Shown here: piece by piece, positions 10,152 to 22,422 of the stretch | Layout: each line of letters opens with the position of its first letter | Position numbering within the stretch: position 1 is the first letter of the stretch | NCBI GenBank assembly: GCA_900660155.1 | Contig: CABFPE010000078.1 | Location: forward strand, 345,686-409,685 | Direction: 5' to 3' | Length of the DNA: 64,000 nt | Source of the DNA: Hofstenia miamia | Taxonomy: Eukaryota > Xenacoelomorpha > Acoela > Hofsteniidae | Made by a program: the position numbers and the translations under genes | The notes under the pieces: model-generated | The model's input: the letters and a program-made list of their open reading frames with translations, nothing else | The model's database searches: none | What the model was told of the DNA's origin: nothing

Positions 10152-11310
10152 GGCCTTAGCAAATGGATGAAATTCATTACAATTCATTCCTCAATTATAT
10201 ATGTAAAGCATTACCATACATAAAATGAGCATACATTTAGGTAACTTTTATTCGAGGTAATGAGCCCCAATAAGGAAAAGTCACCAAGTATCACAAAGAA
10301 AGCTCCCAAAATTCTTGAAAAATGATAAAAAATTTAATAGGGGAAGGCCGAATAGGATTAAATGATCACGTCAGAAAGAAGTTAAAGTACTACTGCTGTA
10401 AAAATCAACACAATTTAGGAGATGGAAATGCATTATACTATTGTCAAGACATTATATAACCACAACCACACATTATATATATAAATTTAGTATGTAGTTT
10501 TTGCCATTCTGTTTAATGAAATAAATTGCTTTCGACTTATATTAGCAATTATAGATCGTTATTGACTGGCTCGTTTCTTATTACTCTACTCTTAACAAGC
10601 AATTTCGGTAATTTCAAAAATTTATGAAAATATAAGTTTAAAATCCATTTTCAAGGATTGATTGATTTTAACAATGATAAAACTTTTGAAAGATTGTTGA
10701 ACTGAATGTGCGCTTCAGAAATTGCAATATTAATTAACTATTAAATATTATATGAGTAATCAAGAAAACTGAATTTTTAATTTTTTGATCCAGTATTGCA
10801 TTCGCATGACTAAATATGATTAGTTTCAAGTTTAACTCCTTAACATATTTCAATTCAAAACTTGAGCAACTAAACCGGATTGAAAATATTTAACCGATTT
10901 TGGATTTCTGTCATTTGATTTTTTATTGCTACAGTAGATTACTTTAATTAAATGGTAAATCAAAGAAGATAATTAACAGGCTGAAAGAGTAAATTGCCTT
11001 ACTTAGCATTCGGAATTCTGAAATTAATTAGTTGATGAAAAGCCTCATTATCTTGTTTGCAACATGTTTTTTTGTAATTGACCTCAAGCTAAGATAATAA
11101 ACTTCAATAAATTTAATGAATTAAGTATTAAAATTGATTAAGTCTTTTCCCGCCATTTTGCTTTTAATTACGAATTTCTACAAACGATTAATGCAAGTTA
11201 CAACACCATACCAAATTCCATTAAGAAAATTGGATTCTCCAATAAATGATGAAGATTATCTACTTAATTTTAGTTTTAGGGATTATCCTACACTGGGTTT
11301 TAATTAATAA

Positions 11311-11333
11311 ATTGTAATAATAATAATAATAAT

Positions 11334-11373
<40 letters not shown>

Positions 11374-11402
11374 TTATAATAATGATGATATAAATAATAA
11401 TA
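11311..11402. repeat. (AAT)n microsatellite
   Basis: Nearly uninterrupted AAT/ATA trinucleotides with a few substitutions (for example ATGATG near 11385). Confidence 0.9.
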
Positions 11403-11643
11403 ACCAAATAAATTTAAATCGTCATGTAACTATGCGTGTATTTAATATGTAACTTATAAGGAATTTAAATTGTTATTATAAAGTGCTATAATTTTCGACT
11501 AGCTTCTTAGTTGCAATTTTTTGATATATTGATGTTACATGTAAGCCTTCATTAAAATTTTTTCAAAAACCGATAACCATCAATTTATGTCGTTTCTTTT
11601 GATGAAACATTGTATCTACACCTTTTACAGTTCAATTAAAAAA

Positions 11644-11767
11644 AATAACGCATTCAAATTAAAAATTAGTGCATTTAAATTAAAACATTACGCAATCAAA
11701 TTAAAATATAAGCTATTCAAATTAAAAATTAACGCATTTAAATTAAGACATAAGTCATTCAATTTAT
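11644..11767 (+). repeat. 21-bp tandem repeat, about six copies
   Basis: The unit is roughly GCATTCAAATTAAAAATTAAC, repeated about six times with mutations. In one + frame each copy reads as a heptapeptide around AFKLK (NNAFKLK, ISAFKLK, HYAIKLK, YKLFKLK, INAFKLR). The frame ends promptly, so I read it as a minisatellite and not as a protein. Confidence 0.85.
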
Positions 11768-12230
11768 AATAAATATCAAACTATGACATTATTTAAAAAT
11801 GAACCTAAGAAACAAAACGAACTATAAACTAGTACAATGTTTACTTTATTCTCCATACAGTAAATCATCTTCAGCCATAAATCTTGTGCATAGCATCTGT
11901 AAATGCTGCAAAAATTGCATGAATAGAGCTATCATGATTATCCTTAAAAATTGAAATTTAATCAGGAAACCCACAGTTCAGGAAAATACAGGAAAAACAC
12001 CATATGTTAGCTATATATTCTAAATTTACAAATTCGAAATTTTTCCTAGTAGCCTGTCTATAGTATATTAATAAGCTTTTGGAGCAAAATTTTTGAGCAA
12101 ATCTAAAGCATTTGGCTGCCAATCTAAAAAATAATCCACATTTTTCAATAGACGTATGCACAACTACAGTACTGTACAACTAAACTGCCAAATTTCAAAA
12201 GCTCGAATTTACAATGCACCTTGATTACAG

Positions 12231-12336
12231 GTTGAAATTTTTGGTCATCTGTCAAATCGAGGACCAGAAGCTCAATGAAGTTAAGCAAGCCCAAATATTA
12301 GAAGATGAACAAACCGATATGACTCCTATGAATTAA
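12231..12336 (+). CDS. Candidate terminal exon, unrecognised gene
   Basis: After an acceptor TTGATTACAG|, one base plus 34 codons read LKFLVICQIEDQKLNEVKQA then QILEDEQTDMTPMN and TAA. The acidic, charged composition is typical of a protein C-terminus and unlike background ORFs here. The other frame after the same acceptor stops after 15 codons. No partner exon was found upstream on the + strand. It could be a chance open frame or a fragment of a retrocopy. Confidence 0.3.
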
Positions 12337-12339
12337 AAT

Positions 12340-15330
12340 ATATTTTTTGAAGATTTAATCAGGTATACGATGTCCCTATTCATGCAATGTGTTATTAAAT
12401 TGAACGGTAAAAGGTGTAGATAAAAATTATGTTTTGGTCTTCTACTAAATTGTTATTTAGCATGCTGAGCATAAAAATGGAATACGAGCATTTATTGAAA
12501 AAGGTCTCATCTTCTCGTTAAGTGGAAAAAGCTTTTCAATTTTTTAGTATTCGTCAAATCATTTTCATAATTGATATTTTACGGATTATTTTTATCAAAT
12601 ACTGGATTCTTCAACAATGTCATTGGATATTTACACATTTATATTTATAATAGTCATAAATAAGTTTTTTAAACTTGAATACATGATCAATTGTTACATC
12701 ATTTTGAGCGACTGTTTTGTTACATAATAATTAATCCAGATTAAATTTATCAACTATTTTTAGTTATTATTCTTAGCGTAGTTTGTAGTGTTTGTAGATA
12801 TGGATTTGGAGGTAAGCAGAGAGGCTACCAACTGAATAAAGCTATTGAAGATATTATTTATCAATATATTGTATTGTATTTCTTAGAATGGAGTCTTTTA
12901 GTGTAAGGTATCACGAATCTATTTGAACTTTCATATGTTGAAGTATTGCACATGTTACTACGTAGCTTAACATAAAAATATGCACGGAAAATTCATTTCA
13001 TATTCATTAATGCTAGATATATACGTAATAATATACTCAGTCCAAAAAGATTTAATAATGATGATATGAATATATGATTATCTATAGACATTTTTTAATA
13101 TATCATGAATAATATTATTTTCAAATTCCTATAAATAGTCTTAATTATAATCAACAATTTGTGTAATTCAATTTGTAGTTTGATTTAAATATGTATCACT
13201 TCCTATAAGGTTGGAGTATGAGTTTCATATTACAGTAAATTATATAGATAAATAGTGAATTCCATATACATTTAATTGAAAATCCAGGGCTATATTTGGA
13301 AATATCATGTCTAATTATACGAACAAATTCACTTGCTACATCATATCTTCTATTTTTGCTTTCTGAATTAGTTCGGAAAATCGATCAAATTTTTCAAAAA
13401 TGATTATAATTTATTACTTTTAGCTGTTTTCAACTGAATTTGGTTGTGTACATGTACATTGAATGTTCTATACTAATACTAAGTGTATTATGTCTTTTGC
13501 ATAATTACTTAAATTCATTAACATTTCTTAACTAAGCAATTTTTTAAATATATTCTATAATTTGTACACAATATTAATGACGGGATAAACATTCACACTA
13601 AAATACTTAAATATTTTAAATGATTTCTACTTAATGTAAAATTTCTTACTTTATTAAAAATTATTTTGGATAATTTTGCATAGGATTTTTTGTGGTACTG
13701 GCCGGTAAGTTATAGAAGTTCAAGTACTGGTATTACGGGTATTGCAGTAAAAATATTTTACTGGTAACAGCCAACTATTTTATGGAGATAGTTACGAATA
13801 GTTTGATTTCACAAAATACGACCATATTAAATAATATAATTAGGATACACGCTAAATGTGGGGTAAAGCAGTTTTCTGTAATTAAAAAATAAATTCTACA
13901 ATCAAGGAAACTTCATCTGAACAATTATTGGGGAAATTGTGTTGTCTAGCCTATAATGTATATGTTTGCTTATCATATATAGATGACAGCAATAGATCTT
14001 CAGTACATTCAGGTTTGCTTTTTAGCAAGTATATTTCACATAAACGTGCTGAATAAAAGAGGAATAGTTTCTTTAGCACGGTTTTGAATCCGAAGAACAA
14101 CAGATTTATTACATTGTCAGAGCTTGCAAAAATTAGGGGAAGGTATGACTACAAATTCTTTTTTAGCAGTATCGTATTTACTTGAAAATGGAGATCAATG
14201 AACATTTCTATCTTTCAACACTTTCCGAAAGTTTATTAGTAGTTGAATCTGGTGGAAATTTCCCAACCATCATTAAATTTAATGAGGCACATATTTGGGA
14301 TGAATGCACCCTAGCTAAACTTCAGCAATGACCATATCTTTTCAAGTAATTGGCAATTTTGGTGTTAAATTCATGCTTAAATTACAGTAACTAAGCATGA
14401 ACAAAATAGATTTTTCAAATTCGATTTGAATTGCTGTTGAATCAGATTTTTGTTCATACGATATTAAATTTAGTTTAAAAGCATTTTTTAAATTTTGGAT
14501 AATAAAGATATAGGAAATTGTAAGACAAACAAACATCAACATGCTCATGTAACTGAAGTTTTTGTGTTCGCTATCACTGAGAAGAAGAAAGCCAAATTGT
14601 GTGCAATTTGACCAGTTTCTTGACGCCTTTAAAAAATTAACTTTGTCGCGTGTGAGTTATAAGTTTACAAAAATTGTTTGGGGAACTATCAAAGATTTTG
14701 AAAAATTCAGAGTAGAATTAGGGTTAAACTTAGTTAAAATGCATTCCCTTTTGGAAATGAATTATGTGTATTTAATGGTGTGATTTAGTTAACATATTAA
14801 CATCAATTCATTTTTCAATTAGCCATACTAATTAAAAGTTTTCAAGTTCCCCTATTCAAAATGTTATATTTTATAACAAAAATCTTTTATATAAATTATC
14901 AATGAGTTAAATGTTGAAAAATATTATCTACAAGAAATCATCAGATAAACGTTGATTTAATAATCCTTCTCTTACATGACAAACCATGGAGACCATCAGA
15001 TGTAACTTTACACCAAAAACACAAGTATGCCTCTCATAAACATGAACTCACAGTCTAGATACTCAAAAAGACATTGTTCATTTTAGGTTAGGTTTGCTGG
15101 AGAGAAAAGCAATGAACCATACCCCCAGCTAGATTACATTGAACTGCTCGAAATCTTGCAAGATCCTTTTCAGACATATTTGTCAATAGGAAACTCCAAA
15201 TGCTTGAAAACAGGGAAAGACTAATTTCTTTGAATAGTAGAAGAATGTCCATTTGAAGGTTGCAAAAAATTAGAACTTTTAACTACAACTCCAATGCATC
15301 TGCTTCTTCAACCTAGAAGTAATCTTTAGC
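12340..15330. other. Non-coding stretch
   Basis: AT-rich, no gene recognised; one GGTA-rich repeat patch at 13690-13775. Confidence 0.6.
13690..13775. repeat. GGTA/CCGGTA-rich degenerate repeat
   Basis: Short stretch with GGTACTGGCCGGTAAG, ACTGGTATTACGGGTA and ACTGGTAACAG, sharing the motif of 31165-31540. Confidence 0.4.
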
Positions 15331-15334
15331 CTCA

Positions 15335-17360
15335 AATATTAGCATTTGGCCAAAGAGGCAAGAAAGCAAACGGAAGCTAAACCACCTGATGACACTGGAA
15401 GACATGCTTGTACATTTGCATTATCTGATAAATTAACGTTGGTAATAAGCTCAAATAGACTATTGATAAGAGTATTATACTTCTCAAGTTGATTAAAATG
15501 TAAGAATGTGGAGGAGCTATCAAGGCCATGCAATAACTTTGGTATGCCCAATGCATTGCTTAGCAAGTAAAGCACAATATGAGCATCTACATCCACAATC
15601 TGTTTGAGAGAAGTTTCAGTTCATTGTGTTTTCTCTTCAAAAACTTCAAAATGGCCTTTGATCCAATGATCTAATATCTGCATCAAGAACAACTAATTCA
15701 CTTAAGGAAGTTAAGCAAATTCCAGTGCAGAGTTCATTAAACGTAGATTTGATCATATTGTGTTTTTCAAATGAAGAATTTCAAAGAAACGTTAATGCAC
15801 AATTTGATGGATTTAGTTGTAGTCCAATCTTAGCTGCAGAAGATATTACACTCTTGAGATCCTTAAATACTTTTTAGGTTAATCAACAATATTTCTATCA
15901 TCCAGATAAAAGAAGTTCAATTCAGACCTCAATGACGTATAAAATCAATTATTGAATCACAGAAGGTTGGTGGAACCTCGGGATCACCTTGTTGCACACC
16001 AGTCATTGAGACCAAAATATTGCCATCATAATAAAAATTGGTGTACTTGCCATATGAAAAAACGGGGTAATTATGTAGAAATGTTGACGGTCAATCGTGT
16101 TGAAGGCATTCTTAAAATCAATCTTAACAAAAACGTGGTAGTCCGTGATGCTGGGCTTTCTATATAGCGGCGAGTAGCATGTACCGCGGTTTCAGCACTA
16201 CATGGCGTAGCATAATCTAACTGTATTTGACCATATGGCGTTGGTCTTTTCAATTGCGATGATTTACCCACAACTTTTCCATAAAGTCGAAAAAGAGTCC
16301 CGCCAACTGAAATTGGTCTCACCTTGCAGTTCTTTTTCTGGAAAGGAAACAGGTTTATACCAAAGAAAATTGGACGAATGCAATTTGCTGCTTTGTCTGC
16401 AACTACCAAATGAACAAATTTGGAAAGAATCTACAAAATTGCAAGCATATGTCCCATTGCTATACTTACTGAGGTCATGGAGAACCTGTGGATGAAGACC
16501 ATCTTTACCTTTAGCTGAACCAGATAGAAATAGGCGAATTGCATCTTAAACCATTCTAGAGTTGAAAGAGACGGGAGAAGAATTCATTGCCTGTGTATTT
16601 GGGTACTGACTAGCAAGGTGGAGATTTTTTAGTTGAACAACCACTTCAGGAGTGCTAGCTACCAAACCAGAACTGCTACTGAATAGACGGATGGCACATT
16701 GACATCAGCATCACCAACCTCACTCTGTATAATATCTCTGATGTCACGCTTAGTAGATTTTGAATTATGATTAAAACTCTGCGATCGAAATTCAGAAAAT
16801 ACTTTCATGGAATATGCATTGACGAGATTCTTGATGGAAGATGCAAGTTGGGGAAGCTTCTTGAACATTTGTTTTGCAGTTAAATAAAAAGTTGGAATGC
16901 ATAACAAAAGCACCCAATTGTTGTCAGGATCAGCAATGACTTTATTCAGGCAGCGGATATATAACTGAGTTTATTGAACAAACGCGCCTTTGGGTACTCT
17001 CTTGAGAATAGCCTTCTGCTGCTAAAAATCGGATTCAACAAATCGATGGTGGGATTCTTCTCTGATAAAGATGATTCCGTACAAGATTCCTCCATTAAAA
17101 TTTAATTTCCATGAAAAGTAGCGGGACTGGAGATTGTCAGCTGATTCATCTGTTTAGTAAGACCCAGTTGTAGCTAGACCTTTTTTAGAAAGATCACATG
17201 CAGCACAGATATATCCCAGTTTCCAATCGGTAGAGGAACGAAGGCCGGGGCTGCCAACATGGATATAATTGCAGACAGCACACCGATTCCCCGTTCCCTC
17301 TGAGAGAGCAGTGACATTGACTGCAATTTGACTGTTGGTCTACTGGCATAAAACATTGTT
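15335..17360 (-). mobile_element. Decayed reverse-transcriptase element, probably non-LTR (R2-like or related)
   Basis: Minus-strand frames carry RT family signatures: KVRPISVGGTLFRLYGKVVG, SAETAVHATRRYIES, then DFKNAFNTIDR in the palm. Further downstream (15339-15596) the family-typical stretch LGIPKLLHGLDSS and CLPVSSGGLASVCFLASL follows the RT. Upstream (16659-16913) lies an N-terminal region typical of the same proteins, and a possible Cys/His finger region near 17200-17350. These motifs recall RT proteins found in many aquatic invertebrates. The clade assignment is uncertain. It is clearly broken in several places and looks old. Confidence 0.68.
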
Positions 17361-19439
17361 CTTTATATGATATTAACTTTTAAGATGTTATATCAGGGCT
17401 GGAAACTGGCTAAATTTCTTGGACTCAAATTTAACCTAACTTCACCAAAACAAACAAAATTATATGTTGTCAGACATTAACTAGCTAGTAGTGGGAAAAA
17501 TTAATGTTTGCTATACAGTGGCTGTCATGCCACAAAATAGTTACACCGTTCAATTGTTGACTGTAGTGTTAGAACCTATATAATATATATTTGAATGTTT
17601 TTGTTAAAATTATTTTCAAAATAAATTATCTGTGATGGGTATCACTTAAACCACAAACAAACTATCTACTGTATTAAAAACAACAATAATTTTTGTAAGC
17701 AATTTACTTAATGGTAATGTTTTTTCAATAAATGACTGAATGTTTGTTCAAAACTGGAAATCAATGTAACTTTGTGAATGTTAGTTTGTAATCTTCTTAG
17801 GAAAGCACATTGCTTAAATCTATAATATATTTTAAATTTATTAACACCGGGCAGCAATGTGCGACTACAAAGCATTTCACTTTAGGTCTTCTAAATTTGT
17901 GAAGCATTTCTGTAAAAATAAATTTAAAAGTAAATTCCATGATTATCTCCTTGAATACAGAATCTTGCAGATAAATCAGGTATAAAATTACATAATTTTT
18001 TATAGTGCTGTAATATTTAAAGTGCATTTGTGTTCAATTGTATATAAACAAACCTCATATCGACTGAAAGTAAGTAATAAAATCAATGTCCAATCCATTC
18101 ACATATACTAGAACAATAAAGTGACCATCACTCATTGTTCTTGCTCGTGCGGGCATTCTCAAACAGATATAGTTAAGTTCAATAAATACCTGACTGGCAG
18201 TGAGGGCTATTTTCTGATGAAACAACTTTTTTTAACAAGATTGTACTTCATCTTTGGTTTGTCGTCCAGCAGGAACATCTCTAATAATCCACTTTGCATG
18301 CTAAGGCTGTCAAACATTCAAATGGTATTCTGGTGTGGAGACATTTTAAAAAAAGCTATTTAATGAACAGCACAGTGTTCATAGAGATACTGGAGAAAAT
18401 AACTTGAAATTGTATGCATAAAAGTTGGTGTGCAATTTTCCAACAAGGTAAGTTCCCATATCATATGTCAAAGTTTTCCATGAAATTGATTGCTCCTGAT
18501 GATGTGCTGAGGTGGAATTTAACAATATAAATCTTAGCACTTTTGAAAATTTATGGCACATAGTGAAGATTAAAATTCTTAAAGACCGTTGCACTTCTAA
18601 ACTTGTATTGAAAGATGGAATACAACGAGAATGATGCAATGAAGTGACTGATGAAGGACTTGCGAAGCAGGTTGAGAGCATGCCCAGATGGATGAAGGAT
18701 GCGTGTTAACGAAAAATGGACACTGCAAAATATCAGTTACTGTCTGAATGCACAAATCAACAATTTTTAGTGTATTTTGTTGCTTGGTTGTGTGTTTCCA
18801 GTCCGGTGTAGGGTATTTCGGTGAGTAATATTTTTTGAAGGGACTACTTTCATTTTAAGAGAAATCCGACTCAATAAATTTAGTTTTAGCTAATAAATAT
18901 TTTAGGAATGTAAGAACACGATTGCAACAACAGTAAAATTTACAATTATTGCTGGACCCTGTGCATTCAGCGATTCCATTTATTTTTAGAAATGGCTGCA
19001 TTGCTAGGCAGTTGATTTTCAATTACCTAATTTTTTTGTTCTTACATCTTTATGACACATTTCTGTTAATTTTTTGTTATTTAAACTTTAAACTGTGAGA
19101 AATCGTCACATCTCAGTAAGTCGTAGTTCAATCACTTCTTGAATGCTTTCGAAAATTCTTAAATGCAATTTTTTTTTAGGAAAAGTTATTTTGCAATGCA
19201 AATTCAAGCTTGAGCCAAAAAAGTTAAATTAAGGCTGGGGGTTGCTTTTAATAAAAAATCAAAATATTAGTAAATGCTAGTTTGACAACTGCTGTGTTGC
19301 TCGTAAAGATAAGATAATCTATATTCATTTGAATTTTTTTACAATATTTTACTGATATTTCAAATGAATAGCGTCATTAACTACTATGTACAAAAAATGA
19401 ATAATAACACAAATGAAATAAATAAAAAAACACTGACTA
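17361..19439. other. Non-coding stretch with a protein-like patch
   Basis: Around 18100-18720 both strands keep fairly long frames. The minus strand has 100 codons (18379-18681). The + strand has fragments such as TDEGLAKQVESMPRWMKDAC and a strong donor AACAAG|GTAAGT at 18448. It may be a decayed transposon or retrocopy; I could not identify it. Confidence 0.35.
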
Positions 19440-20045
19440 AAAAATACACTGACTACGGATAGCTTACTAATTTCGATTTATTGTATAATCGTTATTATAA
19501 AATTTAAATCCTATCCATGATCTACCTGATATAAACTTTTGTTTGAGAAATAATAATTTTAATTCTTTTTTGAATTTTTTAAGGTTGTCTATTATTTTCA
19601 TTTCTTTTGGCAATATATTCCAGTTATAAATTGCAGTATTAATAAAGGATTGACTCATGATATTTTTATTAGATTTAACACGGGAGTAGTTTTTTGTTCG
19701 TTTATTTTGCTTCAGACAATCTGTCGAAAATGAGAATGATATCTCGTTGTAGGGTGGTACTTTCTTTATGAATTTGAAGAAATAAATAATAATATTGTAA
19801 ATAATTAACTCTTGTGGAAAAAGAATAGATTTAGAAATATATTCTTTTGTTTTGCGAAGAGTTTTTATTACAAACATTTAATGCCCATTTTAGTTGAACT
19901 CGAAGCTTTTTTAACATTTGGCTGTGTACATTAGTATATAAGATATTAGCATAATTTAAATTACTCATTATTAACAGGTATAACAGATGAATTATTGAAA
20001 TTAATTGAATAGTCGGAGATGTCCGTTTTTTTTCTAAAAGGTTGC
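19440..20045 (-). mobile_element. 5'-truncated LINE fragment, RT C-terminal region
   Basis: Minus-strand coding begins near 20000 with SNLNYANILYTNVHSQML and KKLRVQLKWALNVCNK, typical of the post-RT region of CR1/Jockey-like LINEs. It shifts frame near 19860 and continues as an open frame (19467-19877) containing NTAIYNWNILPKEMK and a Lys-rich LKKFKKELKLLFL. This is the family-typical 'WN-LP ... FK-LK' C-terminus. The copy lacks EN and most of RT. The U6 sequence lies 40-80 bases 5' of it on the same strand. Confidence 0.75.
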
Positions 20046-20082
20046 ATTATGCAAAATTCAGTTTTTTCGTATTAATACGCAA

Positions 20083-20131
20083 AAAATTAGGAACGCTTTA
20101 CAATTTTGCGTGTCATCCTTGCGCAGGGGCC

Positions 20132-20182
<51 letters not shown>

Positions 20183-20188
20183 TAGCAC
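20083..20188 (-). ncRNA. U6 spliceosomal snRNA (gene or retro-pseudogene)
   Basis: The minus strand reads GTGCTAGCTTCGGCAGCACA, then the invariant ATACTAAAATTGGAACGATA, ACAGAGAAGATTAGCATGGC and CCCTGCGCAAGGATGACACG, ending GCGTTCC and a T run. The ACAGAGA box and the internal stem-loop are intact. Differences from canonical U6 are few: position 6 and two bases in the AAAATTGTAAAGCG 3' stem. A 20-bp tandem duplication of the 5' end lies directly upstream (20172-20191 and 20192-20211). A TATA-like TTTTAAG lies near the right distance from the outer copy, but no clear PSE is seen. With the LINE fragment right behind it, a retrotransposed copy is as likely as a functional gene. Confidence 0.85.
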
Positions 20189-20211
20189 AAAGCTGCCGAA
20201 GCTAGCACAAA
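20172..20211 (-). repeat. 20-bp tandem duplication of the U6 5' end
   Basis: The 20-base unit GCTGCCGAAGCTAGCACAAA (+ strand) occurs twice in perfect tandem, so the U6 start could be read at 20188 or 20208. Confidence 0.9.
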
Positions 20212-20467
20212 CAGTTTAATTGTCTTAAAAGAGAATCTGCAGTAAGGAAATTCCATTTATATGTCACGAATCATTAAATTTTAAGGAAAAACAGTTTCAA
20301 ATGAAGATGTTTATCTTAGGAATAGGTGCTTTGGTAATCCTCTCTGGTATTGTCAGTACTTCACATATCAATGCAAAAGCTTTGCTATTCTAAAAAAATA
20401 AAAATATTTACAAAAATAAATTTTTTATATAAATTCGTAAATTTCATTCAAAAAGATTGTACAAAAC

Positions 20468-20760
20468 TATATATATATATATATATATANNNNNNNNNNN
20501 NNNNNNNNNNNNNNNNNNNNNNNNNNNNNNNNNNNNNNNNNNNNNNNNNNNNNNNNNNNNNNNNNNNNNNNNNNNNNNNNNNNNNNNNNNNNNNNNNNNN
20601 NNNNNNNNNNNNNNNNNNNNNNNNNNNNNNNNNNNNNNNNNNNNNNNNNNNNNNNNNNNNNNNNNNNNNNNNNNNNNNNNNNNNNNNNNNNNNNNNNNNN
20701 NNNNNNNNNNNNNNNNNNNNNNNNNNNNNNNNNNNNNNNNNNNNNNNNNNNNNNNNNNNN

Positions 20761-20793
<33 letters not shown>
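20468..20793. repeat. (TA)n flanking a 271-base assembly gap (N at 20490-20760)
   Basis: TA runs on both sides of the Ns suggest the gap is an unresolved TA microsatellite and that its true length is unknown. Confidence 0.9.
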
Positions 20794-20795
<2 letters not shown>

Positions 20796-21356
20796 GTATA
20801 TATTCTACTGGCCAGCAAATTTGAGTGACTCAAGCTTGATCTACAATTAAAGGTATTTTCTAAAAAAGCAAGTAGATTATCGGAATGCTTCACATATTGA
20901 GAATTTATTGCCTGTTGTAGAAAATGAATTTTATGAAAATTCAGTCTCGTATTTAACAAATATGCGCAATTCCCATAATTGAATTTGAAGTTTTTATTTA
21001 TAATTATTCCATTTTCAACCCTAACCCTATACATTTACATATACATCATCTAAAATTGTAGGCATTCAAGTGCAAAATGTAAATTACAGAACTTTCTGAG
21101 CATGTAAACAATTCACTATTAAAGAGGGGGCACTAGCCATTTTTCATTTACGGGGCACATGATTTGGCAAATGTATGCATTTGAAAATTTTCTAGGTATC
21201 TGTATGAAAATCAACAATAAAAGAGAAAATTGAATGCATAAAAAATTTATTTTTTAAAAATTCACATAAATATTGATTGTGCTGCGCTGATAAAAAACAT
21301 GTAAAACAAAATAGATTTATTGCTAAATACTGGTGACACTCTAAATGCTCGTGCCA

Positions 21357-21444
21357 TCAGCTTTGATCGTGATATATCCAGTAATCACTTTCGTATCCCT
21401 CATGTACATGAGATAACAGCACTTGGCATCTTGAATCACAATAC
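21357..21444 (-). CDS. ARIH1: Ariadne-1 E3 ubiquitin ligase (ARIH1), last coding exon
   Basis: The minus strand reads [18 protein letters not shown] then [10 protein letters not shown] and TGA. The human ARIH1 C-terminus, from memory, is YCESRRRVLLQHVHEGYE then KDLWEYIED. The exon opens after a TTTAG acceptor with the last base of a split Arg codon, which matches the phase of the preceding exon. ARIH1 is an RBR (RING-in-between-RING) E3 ligase that works with cullin-RING ligases and UBE2L3. This segment belongs to the C-terminal Ariadne domain, which holds the ligase autoinhibited. AATAAA signals lie downstream at 21316-21321 and 21246-21251 (minus). The gene converges on the cyclase gene about 11.6 kb away. 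Confidence 0.88.
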
Positions 21445-22306
21445 CTAAACAAATTAATAGTTTAATATACATGTAATATAAATTTTAATACACGTTGATC
21501 CAAATCAAAGTGTCTTTTCGACTTAGAAAAAGCAAATAGAATAAAACGTTCAATGACAACCAGAGTTGGTTTACAATACAGAACAGAGAAACATGGATAC
21601 CACATAAATTTAGAGTTCCTAAATTTTTTAAAATCACTAATAAACTGTTTATTTCTCCCTGGGTTATAAATATCTAAGTTTGATTGAAATCAACTAAACT
21701 GAAAAGTGTATTTGCGTTCAAATTCTACATTTATGAAACCTCCAACCAGATAAAATTAAGTGAAATTTTGTGTAAAATTTCTTCAATGTTAATCGATCAA
21801 ATAATTGAAATGAAAATGTATCATCAGAAAATAAAATCATATTGAAAATATAAAACAAAAGAAAATCAAATTAGTTTTCATTTGATAAATAGAAAACAAT
21901 ATTTTACTAAAAGGTTGCAATTGTCAAGCACATCTACTTAATCAGGATTAATGGATGTTCGTGTACTTACATAAGAATTTTCCAATTTTAAGTTTGTAAC
22001 CAATATTATATAGTAATGCTGTAAGTGGACAGTTTTTTAATGCCACAAGCACAACCGAACGCTAAAAGCCATTTTTAGTCATACGCACCTCCACCCGCAT
22101 TTTTTACCCGTACCCGAGAGTGCATTTTTTGCTGTAATTAAAAAATTACAAAATTTGTAATGAATTTTGAACTCAATTTATGCATATTATATGCTACTGT
22201 TATATATTGTAAATCACGATAACAATTACACACAAGCACCCGGACTCCGAACACGTGGTCAAAACCGTGCGCACGCACACAAAATTATGTAGGCTGTACA
22301 ACAAAC
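21445..22306 (-). other. ARIH1: ARIH1 last intron (862 bp)
   Basis: Phase 2 intron with minus-strand donor AG|GTTTGT and acceptor TTTAG|G. It carries an ACCCG-rich repeat-like patch near 22080-22125. Confidence 0.75.
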
Positions 22307-22422
22307 CTATGTTTGTCTTGAACCTGCTGCTTGAGATCAGCGGTTTCACTTAATGATGCAATATCGCGTTCAAGATATTGGGACAACTCCTCTGTCGCCA
22401 TTTCTAGATCTTTTTGATTTTC
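22307..22422 (-). CDS. ARIH1: Ariadne-1 (ARIH1), penultimate coding exon
   Basis: The minus strand, after acceptor GTATTTTAG|, encodes 38 codons plus two bases. It begins ENQKDLEMATEELSQYLERD and ends ADLKQQVQDKH plus AG, with donor AG|GTTTGT. Human ARIH1 has [20 protein letters not shown] and DIKQKVQDKYR at this place. It is an alpha-helical part of the Ariadne domain. The split Arg codon is completed in the exon at 21444. The spacer after LERD differs from human, but length and phase fit, so this looks like a working gene and not a processed copy. Confidence 0.92.

Noticed and set aside
20350-21034. Long ORFs across the N run
   Set aside because: Their length comes from untranslated Ns and IYIYI dipeptides of the TA repeat.
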